In this document: positions 1 through 7,889 of the stretch, piece after piece
How positions within the stretch are numbered: the stretch's first letter is position 1
Layout: every line of letters begins with the position of its first letter
Source of the DNA: Rhizobium sp. C1
Lineage (GTDB): Bacteria; Pseudomonadota; Alphaproteobacteria; Rhizobiales; Rhizobiaceae
DNA: 64,000 nucleotides
Direction: 5' to 3'
Assembly: GCF_021026335.1 (NCBI RefSeq)
Contig: NZ_JAJNCY010000009.1
Location: forward strand, 1-64,000
Program-made: the position numbers and the translations under genes
The notes under the pieces: generated by a model
The model's input: only the letters and a program-made list of their open reading frames with translations
What the model was told of the DNA's origin: nothing
The model's database searches: none

Positions 1-60
1 CTCCCGAATCAATCTCACCGCTTCAAGCTTATATTCGCGGCTGAACTTCCTTCGTTGCAT
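1..60 (-). CDS. IS3-family transposase OrfA, N-terminal fragment (cut by window edge)
   Basis: Only the first 20 codons are inside the window. They read MQRRKFSREYKLEAVRLIRE, the characteristic start of IS3/IS911-type OrfA, the helix-turn-helix DNA-binding subunit of the transposase. A purine-rich ribosome binding site (GGAGCGAAGG) precedes the ATG. In this family OrfA is joined to the catalytic DDE protein OrfB by programmed frameshifting; OrfB would lie beyond the left edge. Confidence 0.8.
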   Translation of the reverse strand, partial: MQRRKFSREYKLEAVRLIRE

Positions 61-123
61 TCCTTCGCTCCAGTTTCATTGGAAACACCTTAACTCGGTG
101 TCCATGAAACCGGCAGCAGGCCA
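1..123 (-). mobile_element. IS3-family insertion sequence, one end only
   Basis: The minus strand begins with TGGCCTGCTGCCGGTTTCAT at 123 and runs into the start of an IS3-type orfA. A TG-initiated terminal repeat followed closely by orfA is the layout of the left end of IS3-family elements. The rest of the element lies outside the window. The end sits inside an open reading frame (124-213), so it is an insertion into a gene. The exact boundary at 123 is inferred from the TG/CA end rule. Confidence 0.75.
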
Positions 124-213
124 TTCCGCGCGCTTTGCAGCGAGCGGATCATGGTCAATGTATTTCGCCTGAGCATTCGCGACCATCTGGCGAAGCGTTG
201 GATTGAGCGCCAT
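124..213 (-). pseudogene. Small hypothetical gene truncated by the IS insertion
   Basis: The minus strand encodes 30 residues starting MALNPTLRQMVANAQAKYID, after which the frame enters the insertion sequence at 123. The ATG overlaps the TAA stop of the upstream gene as TAATG, so translation was probably coupled to it. The fragment is hydrophilic and alpha-helical in appearance; I do not recognise the family. The remainder of the gene should lie on the other side of the IS, outside this window. Confidence 0.55.
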
Positions 214-449
214 TATGCGACCTCCATAGCCGAGCCTAACTCGCCGATTGTCTCTTCAAGCTGCGAAGACGCATTTTCGAGCGAGCCGACGGCATTCTCT
301 GCCGCCTCTCCCCTTGCGCTCTGCTTCAAACCCTCTGGCATATTCTCATACGCCTCCTGTTCTTCGAAGAGGATTTCGTCAACGACGTCCTTCAGGGGCT
401 CAAGCCGCGCCAAAACTTCTTCGATACGCTTGCGACGGGCGGCATTCAT
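213..449 (-). CDS. Small acidic hypothetical protein (78 aa)
   Basis: A 78-residue, strongly acidic, probably helical protein starting MNAARRKRIEEVLARLEPLK, with an EILFEEQEAYENMPEGL stretch in the middle. Small helical proteins with an EEQEAYENMPE-like centre occur on phages, plasmids and integrative elements, by my recollection; the function is unknown. Its ATG overlaps the stop of the upstream gene as TAATG and its own stop overlaps the ATG of the truncated next gene in the same way, so the three genes form a translationally coupled row. Confidence 0.7.
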   Translation of the reverse strand: MNAARRKRIEEVLARLEPLKDVVDEILFEEQEAYENMPEGLKQSARGEAAENAVGSLENASSQLEETIGELGSAMEVA

Positions 450-916
450 TAGGCGACCTCCCCCAGCGAAGAAGGATTGCAGCGAGGACCGAACCCGATG
501 CCAACGCCAATCACGCAGGCAGGCTCATGGATAGCCTCAAGGGCGAATGCGAGCGCAGACAATTCACTCAGAAAACAATGGGTGGTCGCGGGCCTGAACT
601 TGCTGCCGATCCTCGCCTGATAGTCGATCTTAATCCGACCGAACGCCCGAAGCTGCTTCTCATCAAGCGCAGATACGATACTCCGAAAGCGGACTAACGC
701 CGGATTATCTTCTGTCAGGTTCCGCATGTCAGACGCGATCCGCTGGCACGATGCAACTGCACTCCGGTAATGTGCGGCCCGCACGCCGGTCACGCTGTGT
801 CTCTCTGCGCAACTCTCCAGATATCCCGCTGTGGCTTCAAGCGAAGCCGCAAGGTCTTCTATTGCCCCGAAGTCATTTGCAGCTGTAGCGGTGCCTGTGG
901 TAATTTCATATGTCAT
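449..916 (-). CDS. Hypothetical protein, first gene of a coupled accessory trio
   Basis: A 155-residue soluble protein starting MTYEITTGTATAANDFGAIE. No signal peptide, membrane segment or recognised catalytic motif is visible. The start is supported by an AAAGGAAA ribosome binding site seven bases upstream. The TAA stop overlaps the ATG of the 78-residue protein as TAATG. Its place beside small mobile-element genes suggests an accessory role, but I cannot assign one. Confidence 0.65.
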   Translation of the reverse strand: MTYEITTGTATAANDFGAIEDLAASLEATAGYLESCAERHSVTGVRAAHYRSAVASCQRIASDMRNLTEDNPALVRFRSIVSALDEKQLRAFGRIKIDYQARIGSKFRPATTHCFLSELSALAFALEAIHEPACVIGVGIGFGPRCNPSSLGEVA

Positions 917-1007
917 CGCGATTTCCTTTCGATGTTGCGATGCTTGAGACTGAGGGGCGGCAAAGCTCGGCGTCCAAACTTCGCATTGCCGTTCCCTTTC
1001 TTAAGGG

Positions 1008-1511
1008 CTATTCGCCCGATGCCCTCGTTTGTGGGAGGGTATTTCGAACACGCTGGCTAAGCTTGTGCCGCATCTTCTTGAGGCGTTCCAAATCATCCAG
1101 TGCTCTATTGGCATCCGGGCCGGCAAAGCCCAGCTGCCGAAGCTCTTCAATGCGGCCCTCGATTTCGCGGCGCTTGTAGGCTGCGATATCCTGGGCCAAT
1201 GTCTCGACGACGTCTTGCAATACACTGAGCACTAGTTCGGCTTTACCAAGCGAATTGAACGCCGCCCTGCGGTCGTCCTCGTCCAGTGCGTCCGGATCAA
1301 GCGGATTGATCCCGTTGTCCTCTTCAAAGGCCCACCAATCATTCCCGAGAATGAGGAAATGCACTGCGAAGCCGGAACGATGATCTTCCCGCATGAAATC
1401 TGAAAAAGATCGCCGATAGACAGTCGTGTTGAGTTCGCGCTCCCGCTCCTTGTCGAGCGTCCTTTGGCGCTGACGTGCTTCCCTTTTGTATTCCTTCCAT
1501 GATTTCCGCAT
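1008..1511 (-). CDS. Hypothetical protein, basic N-terminus with helical C-terminus
   Basis: The protein starts MRKSWKEYKREARQRQRTLD and has 167 residues. The N-terminus is very basic. The middle contains a YRRSFSDFMREDHRSGFAVH segment. The C-terminal half is a run of charged amphipathic helix (around residues 85-160). The open frame continues upstream to 1667, but I prefer the ATG at 1511: it has GAAAGGG nine bases upstream, and a perfect palindrome (1538-1560) that looks like an operator lies directly in front of it and would otherwise be inside the gene. No family recognised. Confidence 0.6.
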   Translation of the reverse strand: MRKSWKEYKREARQRQRTLDKERERELNTTVYRRSFSDFMREDHRSGFAVHFLILGNDWWAFEEDNGINPLDPDALDEDDRRAAFNSLGKAELVLSVLQDVVETLAQDIAAYKRREIEGRIEELRQLGFAGPDANRALDDLERLKKMRHKLSQRVRNTLPQTRASGE

Positions 1512-1537
1512 GTCGCTTGCCCTTTCGTTGGGCAGAA

Positions 1538-1586
1538 GATGTCCAAAAGCGTTGGACATCACAAGTCCAATCTCAGGTCCAACGCT
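1538..1586 (-). promoter_or_regulatory. Candidate operator: TTGGAC palindromes upstream of the gene at 1511
   Basis: GATGTCCAA (1538-1546) and TTGGACATC (1552-1560) form a perfect 9-bp inverted repeat with a 5-base spacer. Further GTCCAA half-sites follow at 1565-1570 and 1577-1582, and AGCGTTGGAC (1548-1557) pairs with GTCCAACGCT (1577-1586). Repeated half-sites of one sequence immediately upstream of a start codon are typical of a dimeric repressor. The regulator is unknown; the XRE-like proteins at 2372 and 21683 are candidates. Confidence 0.55.
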
Positions 1587-1723
1587 CAAAAAGACTGTTT
1601 GCCGCGCGGCACCCAACAGCGGCAGAATACGACGACCGACTGGAAGCTGCATACTTCGGCTAACCATCTGTAGCTCGACTTGAATGTCGCTAGCAGATCG
1701 ACCCTACGTTGCCTGAAGAACTA

Positions 1724-2143
1724 TCAAGCACCCGTCAGTGAGCCCGTTTCGGGCTTAGCTGGATTCAGTGTGCGCTCCGTCTCTTGTTGATACCCGAGGC
1801 GCCAGTCCGGTGCAGCATCCAGAGCCGCCTGATAGCGCCAGCGCTGCTTGGTCTTCGCCTGGACCCACTTCAGCGACATACGCTTGCCCTCATCGAGCGC
1901 AACGCGCATAGCCTCATGCATGTCGAGAGTGGCCTTCACCGGAACAATTCGCTGCCCCTTTGCCTCCAAGTGCTCAAGCATGAAGCGAGTGACAAGCCGC
2001 ACCTCTTCGTCCGGCAGCTTGACTCCACGATCGGCAAGGCCGGCAGCGAGCGCGTTCTTCACCATACCCCAGAGCCCGACACCGAGCATCAGACGCGCAT
2101 CATCGCTCAACGCCCTTTTCGTTCCAGGGTGGTTCTGCTTCAT
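1724..2143 (-). CDS. Hypothetical protein (139 aa)
   Basis: A 139-residue soluble protein starting MKQNHPGTKRALSDDARLML. It has a central hydrophobic helix pair (GLWGMVKNALAAGLADRG) and a basic C-terminal half with KWVQAKTKQRWRY. A GAAGGA ribosome binding site lies nine bases before the ATG. No domain is recognised. Codon use resembles the neighbouring accessory genes. A nucleic-acid-associated role is possible from the charge distribution, but that is a guess. Confidence 0.6.
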   Translation of the reverse strand: MKQNHPGTKRALSDDARLMLGVGLWGMVKNALAAGLADRGVKLPDEEVRLVTRFMLEHLEAKGQRIVPVKATLDMHEAMRVALDEGKRMSLKWVQAKTKQRWRYQAALDAAPDWRLGYQQETERTLNPAKPETGSLTGA

Positions 2144-2371
2144 CGGCCATGTCCTTCATTAGTCAGTCGGTTGGATGATCCGGCCGTGGCAGCGTCGAGG
2201 ATACATTTCGCTTCAAATCGCCGCCGCCGGCAGGCTGTTCAATTGACGTTATAGCCGGGGGGATGATGGGAACGCTGAAACAGGGAGCGGCTCTCATCAG
2301 GGATTTGTGCAGTCCCATCTCGCTTCTCGATATAAGCAAGCTGTGAACACGAACGAGAGATCGCGAACGAA

Positions 2372-2767
2372 ATGAAGACAGAACCCAGGTCCATTGCCGA
2401 ATTCCTCGCCTTCCTTGCAACGACGTCGATTTACAGCAGTGCTGAGATCGCCTTGCTTTGCAGCGCCAGCGATCCTGGACAGATTGATGAAATGATAGAA
2501 GGCCGGCGAAAGGTGCCGCTCGGAATGGTCAAAGCATTGGCGGCGGCACTGGACTGCAGCGAGAGGGAATTAATGGCGATGGCCCTTCGCGACTGGTATG
2601 GTGACGAGGTGTCCGATCAGATCGCGCAGTGCTTCCGTGCTGACGCGAGCGATACAGCCGAAAATGCGTGGATTGCCGCCCTGAGAGATCTTCATGATGG
2701 AGTTGTGCCGGAATTGACGACGAACCGGCTTCGTCGATTGCAGCTGCTGTCGCGGTTCTCAGGTTGA
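2372..2767 (+). CDS. XRE-like helix-turn-helix protein (131 aa)
   Basis: A 131-residue protein starting MKTEPRSIAEFLAFLATTSI. Residues around 20-65 resemble a Cro/CI-type helix-turn-helix, ending in VPLGMVKALAAALDCSEREL, where the LP/VP-x3-V-x2-LA-x-AL-x-C pattern is the usual final helix region. The C-terminal half (AWIAALRDLHD, then a VPELT stretch) has the same layout as the protein at 21273-21683. The two are probably divergent paralogues. It is transcribed divergently from the gene at 2143 and may regulate nearby accessory genes. Confidence 0.6.
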   Translation: MKTEPRSIAEFLAFLATTSIYSSAEIALLCSASDPGQIDEMIEGRRKVPLGMVKALAAALDCSERELMAMALRDWYGDEVSDQIAQCFRADASDTAENAWIAALRDLHDGVVPELTTNRLRRLQLLSRFSG

Positions 2768-3000
2768 CGGGCCAGCCTGTTCCTCCCGAACTTGGTCGTC
2801 GGACTGCACGATCCGCAACCGCGCCACGGTCATCTTCATGGAACTTACAAGTTTTTGTGCCGGAGATCGCAACGGATTTGAGGCTGCCGCTAGACTGAAA
2901 CCCCTGCGGTGTCGAAGCAACTCGTCAGATGACGATGCTTTCGCCTAATAACTGCAGGATATGCTTCTTCTATCCTCTACCCCTCCACCAGACACTATCA

Positions 3001-4188
3001 TCAAGGGTCAAAGCCAGCGACGACGCGGATCCGCAGATTTCGCAGAGCACCAAGCACACGTCGGTTCAGGTCATCGTATGCGACAAACGTGCCATCCTTG
3101 CCTAATGCGATCCGTCTAGTCTTCTTCAGCCTCAGCTTCATCCTCTGCATCGTCGTCCGCTCACTCTTGCGAAGATGCTGCCGGTGTCGCGTCGTTGCCT
3201 GATCCATCGCGTTCACAGCTATGTTTCCGGCAGTCTTGAAAGCGTTCCATCTCTGCCGATCCCGCCAAGCTTCCCGTCCGGTTCCGAGGTGAGGTTCTTG
3301 TCGAGGATCTGTCTTGAAGGTCGGCAGGTAGAATCTGAAATACCGCCCCTGCAGTTCCGCAATGTTGAAGGTCGCCAGATCGTTGAAGTGGCGCAGACCT
3401 ACGCGCTTCAGCTCATCGTATCGCAGGGTCACTTCGACCCTCGCCCGTTTCTCTTGCTCCTCCAGTGCTTCATAGGTCCCGGCCGCGCGGTTCTGGCGAT
3501 CGATGATCTTGTCCATGACGCGCCAATGCACATCCGCGCCTTTTTCTCCAAAGAACGTAGTGCCGTCCAGGAACGGGCTCTGTTTCGCTGTTCCGGTGCT
3601 ATCGACCAATTGCAGGACCTTGAGCTTGGTTCCCCAGACAGTTCGTGGACGCGCGAGCTCGTTGGTTAGAAGGTCCCGGTCCGTCAGAAGGTGGCTCGAA
3701 AGAACGCGGTGCATCTGCGCCCGCAACAGGTCCGATGGCTCGTGTGGTGTGAAGTCGATGCTGAATTCGATACCAAGGATGCTCGGTGCAAACCTGAGGC
3801 CGAATTTTGCATCAATTGCCGCCAATGCCTTAACAACGCTCGCGATGTCCGGCTCCTGGATCGTGATCTTAAACCTGTCGGACGTGTGGTGCGAGGACTC
3901 CTCGTAGTCCTTGACGTGCGGTGTCCTCTCAAAGAACTCGTCAATTTCGCCTTGGACAAATCGGAACTGCGTCTGCCGCTTGAAAGTCACCCCGACCGTG
4001 AGCCAATCAATGACCGCCCGCGTCTCAAAGTCCTTCATGTCGATTTCCGGCCGAAGTGCGAAGCGTCCGGCAAGCCGAGCTTGGCGCGTAGGTGGAAGCT
4101 CCTGCAGTGTGTATGCTAGGCGACCGACCTCTCCCGGCACCTTGTTCGTCCTCAGAGGAATCGATAGCGATCCAGAGGGAAGAGGCAT
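3001..4188 (-). CDS. Replication-initiator-like hypothetical protein
   Basis: A protein of about 395 residues. Starting at ATG 4188 puts AGGTG eight bases upstream; a GTG at 4197 is also possible, and so is an internal ATG at the MKDFETRAVIDWLTVGV segment. Visible features are the AVIDWLTVGV strand near residue 60, ILGIEFSIDFTPHEP in the middle, KRARVEVTLRYDELKRVGL later, and a very basic C-terminus rich in K and R. The DWL start, the EFSID strand and the R-x-E-V strand recall phage and plasmid replication initiation factors of the Rep_trans type. That assignment is by eye and weak. It would suit a gene carried by a mobile element. Confidence 0.55.
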   Translation of the reverse strand: MPLPSGSLSIPLRTNKVPGEVGRLAYTLQELPPTRQARLAGRFALRPEIDMKDFETRAVIDWLTVGVTFKRQTQFRFVQGEIDEFFERTPHVKDYEESSHHTSDRFKITIQEPDIASVVKALAAIDAKFGLRFAPSILGIEFSIDFTPHEPSDLLRAQMHRVLSSHLLTDRDLLTNELARPRTVWGTKLKVLQLVDSTGTAKQSPFLDGTTFFGEKGADVHWRVMDKIIDRQNRAAGTYEALEEQEKRARVEVTLRYDELKRVGLRHFNDLATFNIAELQGRYFRFYLPTFKTDPRQEPHLGTGREAWRDRQRWNAFKTAGNIAVNAMDQATTRHRQHLRKSERTTMQRMKLRLKKTRRIALGKDGTFVAYDDLNRRVLGALRNLRIRVVAGFDP

Positions 4189-4593
4189 CTGTGGCACCTA
4201 TCAATGTGAATTGCTACGGCAACAAGAATCTGTTGCCCGCACCGAATACAGGCAGCTAGCAAGCAAGCCTACAGGAACCGGCGACATCTCACAGCAAAAC
4301 GCACGCGCTTTGACTCGAGGTCGGTCGCTGGCGCGCTCCCCGACCAAGAAGCAGCCCAAGACTCATTTCTATCGAACGCCCACCAGCCAGCGTCCTTGAA
4401 GCACTCTCGGAGCGCACTGCAACGATAGCCGTTTCTCTTTCATCTGCGGATTTCGCTCAGCGGAAATCCCGCGTCTTCACCCGGATCTAATCCAGATGCA
4501 GATAGGGATCCGCCATGTTGCGCAGCTTCGGCACGCTTCGAAGATCCGTTACCGGAGAGCCCTTGTGGAATTCATCGCCTCGCGGCAGCGGGC
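4189..4593. other. Intergenic stretch without a supported gene
   Basis: No start-bearing frame is convincing here. On the minus strand one frame stays open from about 4690 to a TAG at 4487-4489 with protein-like composition (it contains PRGDEFHKGSPVTDLRS) but has no ATG, GTG or TTG in a useful place. It may be a gene remnant, or a coincidence. Confidence 0.4.
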
Positions 4594-4986
4594 ATGTTTC
4601 CTCTTGCCCATTCGACGCGAAATGAACAGAGAAGTCGAACAGGCAAGCTGAAATGTCTGGACTCGAACAGGATTTTGTTCCTATTTTGTTCGCCCATACC
4701 GAACCCGAAGTTTGAAGACAACCGAAACCCTAATGACCGGACCCTGCGTGATCTGGTGGACGACCGACTCGCCCTCTTTTTCGAATGCGCCAGCTGTCAA
4801 AGGCTCTCGCAGAGCGACATCCTGGAGCTCGTCTGGCGGTTCGGGCCTGACACCAAGATCGAAACGGTTCGCTTCAAGGTCGTCTGTTCAAGATGCAACG
4901 CCCGCAGAGCAACACCGCTCCTCAAGAGCGTTTATCGGCGCGGCGATTTCGCCTGGTTCCCAAGGCCACCACTTGCCAGCAGATGA
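4594..4986 (+). CDS. Zinc-ribbon small protein at the head of the SOS cassette (start uncertain)
   Basis: The conserved part begins near 4741 (TLRDLVDDRLALFFECASC) and carries two C-x2-C pairs: CASC and, after about 30 residues, CSRC. This makes a four-cysteine zinc ribbon of about 80 residues ending in FAWFPRPP. The only in-frame ATG is at 4594, but that would put the LexA box inside the gene. A GTG lies at 4756. Removing two bases at 4739-4740 would join an ATG at 4733 to the conserved frame, so a frameshift or sequence error is possible. The role is unknown; the position suggests a partner of the downstream helicase. Confidence 0.6.
   Translation: MFPLAHSTRNEQRSRTGKLKCLDSNRILFLFCSPIPNPKFEDNRNPNDRTLRDLVDDRLALFFECASCQRLSQSDILELVWRFGPDTKIETVRFKVVCSRCNARRATPLLKSVYRRGDFAWFPRPPLASR
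4677..4691. promoter_or_regulatory. LexA (SOS) box
   Basis: GTTCCTATTTTGTTC matches the alphaproteobacterial LexA site GTTC-N7-GTTC exactly. It lies upstream of the conserved part of the zinc-ribbon gene and the helicase-SRAP-polymerase genes, all of which make sense as SOS genes. Repression by LexA and induction by DNA damage are inferred from the match. Confidence 0.75.
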
Positions 4987-5055
4987 GACGGACTTGCGGC
5001 AGGCGCACACGGTCCCTCTCATTTGGACTTTGCAGTCCTTAGATCATGCTGATAT

Positions 5056-5070
5056 GTTCCATATTTGTTC
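5056..5070. promoter_or_regulatory. Second LexA (SOS) box, directly before the helicase gene
   Basis: GTTCCATATTTGTTC is another exact GTTC-N7-GTTC site, 57 bases upstream of the helicase ATG at 5128. With the site at 4677-4691 this gives two separate LexA-type sites 365 bases apart, which suggests that the helicase has its own SOS promoter. Confidence 0.75.
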
Positions 5071-5127
5071 CGGATGCGCCGTCAAGGCGATGCGGGAAGC
5101 ATTTTCGCAAATGCACGACGGGGACTG

Positions 5128-7194
5128 ATGGCAGCTTATCTGGAAAAACTGAACAACAGGCAGCGTGACGCTGTCGTGCATGGTGTTGGCGCCGAGGACG
5201 GATACATCGGCGGTCCGCTTCTCATCATTGCGGGCGCAGGGTCTGGAAAGACCAATACTCTGGCGCACCGCGTGGCGCACCTCATCGTCAATGGTGCCGA
5301 TCCGCGCCGTATTCTGCTCATGACCTTCTCTCGCCGCGCGGCCTCCGAGATGGGGCGGCGGGTCGAGCGTATCTGTCGCCAAGTGCTCGGAGACAACGCC
5401 GCGATCATGACCGATGCGCTCGCCTGGACCGGAACGTTTCATGGCATCGGCGCGCGGCTGTTGCGGATGTATGCCGACCAGATTGGGTTGAATGTCGACT
5501 TCACGATACACGATCGCGAGGACAGCGCCGACCTGATGAACCTCGTCCGGCACGAGCTTGGCCTCTCCAAGACCGAAAGCCGTTTTCCGACCAAGGGGAC
5601 ATGCCTCTCCATCTATTCCCGTGTCGTGAACGCGCAGACGTCTATCAACGAAGTCCTCAAGGCAGCCTATCCCTGGGCTGCCGGATGGGAGGCTGAGCTG
5701 AAGCGGCTTTTTGCATCTTACGTGGAGGCCAAGCAGGCGCAGAACGTTCTCGATTATGATGACCTGCTTCTCTACTGGGCGCAGATGATGTCGGACCCGG
5801 AACTGGCAGAGGATGTCGGCGGTCGCTTCGACCATGTCCTGGTCGACGAGTATCAGGACACCAACCGCCTGCAGGCCTCCGTTCTCATGGCCATGAAGCC
5901 GGGCGGCCGGGGTCTGACGGTGGTCGGTGACGATGCCCAATCGATCTATTCCTTCCGGGCAGCCACCGTTCGCAACATCCTCGACTTCCCGAACGAGTTC
6001 TCGCCGAAGCCCGCAGACGTCATCACGCTCGACCGGAATTACAGGTCGACGCAGCCGATCCTATCGGCCGCCAACGGTGTGATCGATCTGGCCCGTGAGC
6101 GCTTCACCAAGAACCTCTGGACGGACCGCGAGTCCGAGCAGCGCCCTCTCCTCGTGACCGTCAAGGACGAGAACGATCAGGCGAACTATATCGTGGAACA
6201 GGTGTTGGCCAACCGCGAGGTCGGCATGACGCTCAAGCAGCAGGCGGTCCTCTTCCGGACATCAAGCCATAGCGGAGCGCTGGAAGTCGAACTCACCCGG
6301 CGCAACATCCCCTTCGTGAAGTTCGGTGGTCTCAAGTTCCTCGACAGCGCCCATGTGAAGGACCTGCTGGCAACGCTGCGCTTTGCGCAGAACCCGAGGG
6401 ACCGTGTGGCAGGCTTCCGGATCCTCCAGATGCTGCCTGGGATCGGCCCGCAGACGGCGGGCAAGATCCTCGACACCATAGCGGCCGACCCCGAGCCCTT
6501 GCAGTCGCTCGCGGAAATCCCGGCACCATCCAAGACGGGCGAGGATTGGCCTGCCTTCATCAAGCTCGTCTCCAGCCTGCGCAAGGTCGAGGGTGGCTGG
6601 CCGGGTGAGATGGAGATTGCACGCCTCTGGTATGAGCCGCATCTCGACCGCATCCACGAGGACGCGGATGCGCGCAAGGCCGACCTTCTCCAGCTCGAGC
6701 AGATCGCCAGCGGCTATCCGAGCCGCGAGCGGTTTCTGACGGAGCTGACGCTGGACCCGCCGGACGCAACGAGCGACCAGGCGGGCGTGCCGCTGCTTGA
6801 CGAGGACTATCTCATCCTCTCAACCATCCATTCCGCCAAGGGGCAGGAATGGCGTTCGGTGTTCATGCTGAATGTCGTCGATGGATGTATGCCATCCGAC
6901 CTCGGAGCCGGGACGACGGCCGAACTCGAAGAGGAGCGACGGCTGCTCTATGTCGGGATGACGCGGGCACGCGACAATCTCGCTCTGATCACGCCCCAGC
7001 GCTTCTTCACCCACGGGCAGAATGCGCAAGGCGACCGCCATGTCTATGCCTCCCGCACGCGGTTCATCCCGGCAACGCTGCTGCAATTCTTCGAAACAAC
7101 GAGCTGGCCGAAGGTCTCTGCTACCGGCAGCGAACGCAGCGCACGGCAGATCCGGATCGACGTTGGCGCGAAAATGCGCGGCATGTGGCAATAG
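5128..7194 (+). CDS. UvrD/Rep-family ATP-dependent DNA helicase
   Basis: A 688-residue superfamily 1A 3'-5' DNA helicase. Walker A is AGAGSGKT near residue 35. Motif Ia follows in TFSRRAASEM, motif II is VDEYQDT, motif III is GDDAQSIYSFRAA, motif IV is LDRNYRST, motif V is STIHSAKGQEW and motif VI is LYVGMTRARDNL. The set is complete. It therefore probably unwinds DNA during repair or replication restart. The ATG at 5128 has GACGGGGA upstream and gives the normal start just before the Q-motif (LNNRQRDAV); an upstream in-frame ATG at 5065 falls inside the LexA box. The SRAP and polymerase genes follow at short spacing and are probably co-transcribed. Confidence 0.93.
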   Translation: MAAYLEKLNNRQRDAVVHGVGAEDGYIGGPLLIIAGAGSGKTNTLAHRVAHLIVNGADPRRILLMTFSRRAASEMGRRVERICRQVLGDNAAIMTDALAWTGTFHGIGARLLRMYADQIGLNVDFTIHDREDSADLMNLVRHELGLSKTESRFPTKGTCLSIYSRVVNAQTSINEVLKAAYPWAAGWEAELKRLFASYVEAKQAQNVLDYDDLLLYWAQMMSDPELAEDVGGRFDHVLVDEYQDTNRLQASVLMAMKPGGRGLTVVGDDAQSIYSFRAATVRNILDFPNEFSPKPADVITLDRNYRSTQPILSAANGVIDLARERFTKNLWTDRESEQRPLLVTVKDENDQANYIVEQVLANREVGMTLKQQAVLFRTSSHSGALEVELTRRNIPFVKFGGLKFLDSAHVKDLLATLRFAQNPRDRVAGFRILQMLPGIGPQTAGKILDTIAADPEPLQSLAEIPAPSKTGEDWPAFIKLVSSLRKVEGGWPGEMEIARLWYEPHLDRIHEDADARKADLLQLEQIASGYPSRERFLTELTLDPPDATSDQAGVPLLDEDYLILSTIHSAKGQEWRSVFMLNVVDGCMPSDLGAGTTAELEEERRLLYVGMTRARDNLALITPQRFFTHGQNAQGDRHVYASRTRFIPATLLQFFETTSWPKVSATGSERSARQIRIDVGAKMRGMWQ

Positions 7195-7206
7195 GAGGAG
7201 CGCCCT

Positions 7207-7872
7207 ATGTGCAATCTCTACAACATCACGACGACGCGTGACGCGGTCATCGCCTTCACAAAGGCCTTCACCGATAAGGCGGGTTGGAACCAGCCATCGC
7301 TCGACGTCTATCCCGGCACGCTTGCCCCGATCGTCCGAGTCAGCGCAGATGGAACCAGAGAGATAGCTAGCTGCACCTGGGGCATGCCAACACCGCCAGC
7401 CTTTATCAAAGGCAACTACGATCCGGGCGTCACCAATATCCGCAATGTGAACTCACCGCATTGGCGACGCTGGCTCGGGCCATCCAGCCGCTGTGTCGTT
7501 CCCTTCACGTCCTTTGCTGAGCCTGATCCGGCCAGCAAGGTCGAAGGTGGTCGGGTGCCGAACGCCTGGTTTGCGCAAAACCCCGATCGGCCACTGATGG
7601 CCTTTGCAGGCTTCTGGACTCCCTGGAAAGGCGTAAAGAAGGTCCGTGACGGGGAGCGGGAGTTCGAGCTTTACGGATTTCTGACAACCGCGCCTAACGA
7701 GATCGTCGCCCCGATCCATCAAAAGGCCATGCCTGCCATCCTCACAACGCCTGAAGAGGTGGATCGCTGGCTGACAGGGGAATGGAATGAGGTCAAGCAC
7801 CTCCAGCGTCCCCTCCCCGACGACATGCTGATACTGGTCGAGCCTCCGGCAAAACCGACAGATGAGATGTAG
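7207..7872 (+). CDS. SRAP-domain protein (SOS response-associated peptidase, HMCES/YedK family)
   Basis: A 221-residue SRAP protein. Members bind abasic sites in single-stranded DNA and form a stable thiazolidine crosslink through the N-terminal cysteine exposed after removal of Met1. Here Cys2 is present (MCNLYN), as are the N/R segment TNIRNVNSPHWR, the glutamate in FAEPD and the histidine in IHQKAMPAIL; these match the family's active-site positions. It starts 12 bases after the helicase, with AGGAGG upstream of the ATG. Its place between a helicase and a translesion polymerase under LexA-type boxes fits abasic-site protection during SOS. Confidence 0.93.
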   Translation: MCNLYNITTTRDAVIAFTKAFTDKAGWNQPSLDVYPGTLAPIVRVSADGTREIASCTWGMPTPPAFIKGNYDPGVTNIRNVNSPHWRRWLGPSSRCVVPFTSFAEPDPASKVEGGRVPNAWFAQNPDRPLMAFAGFWTPWKGVKKVRDGEREFELYGFLTTAPNEIVAPIHQKAMPAILTTPEEVDRWLTGEWNEVKHLQRPLPDDMLILVEPPAKPTDEM

Positions 7873-7889
7873 CGCTGAGCGATGATGCC

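Noticed and set aside
4487-4690. Minus-strand open frame containing PRGDEFHKGSPVTDLRS
   Set aside because: Protein-like but lacks any start codon and overlaps the LexA box; kept only as a possible remnant.
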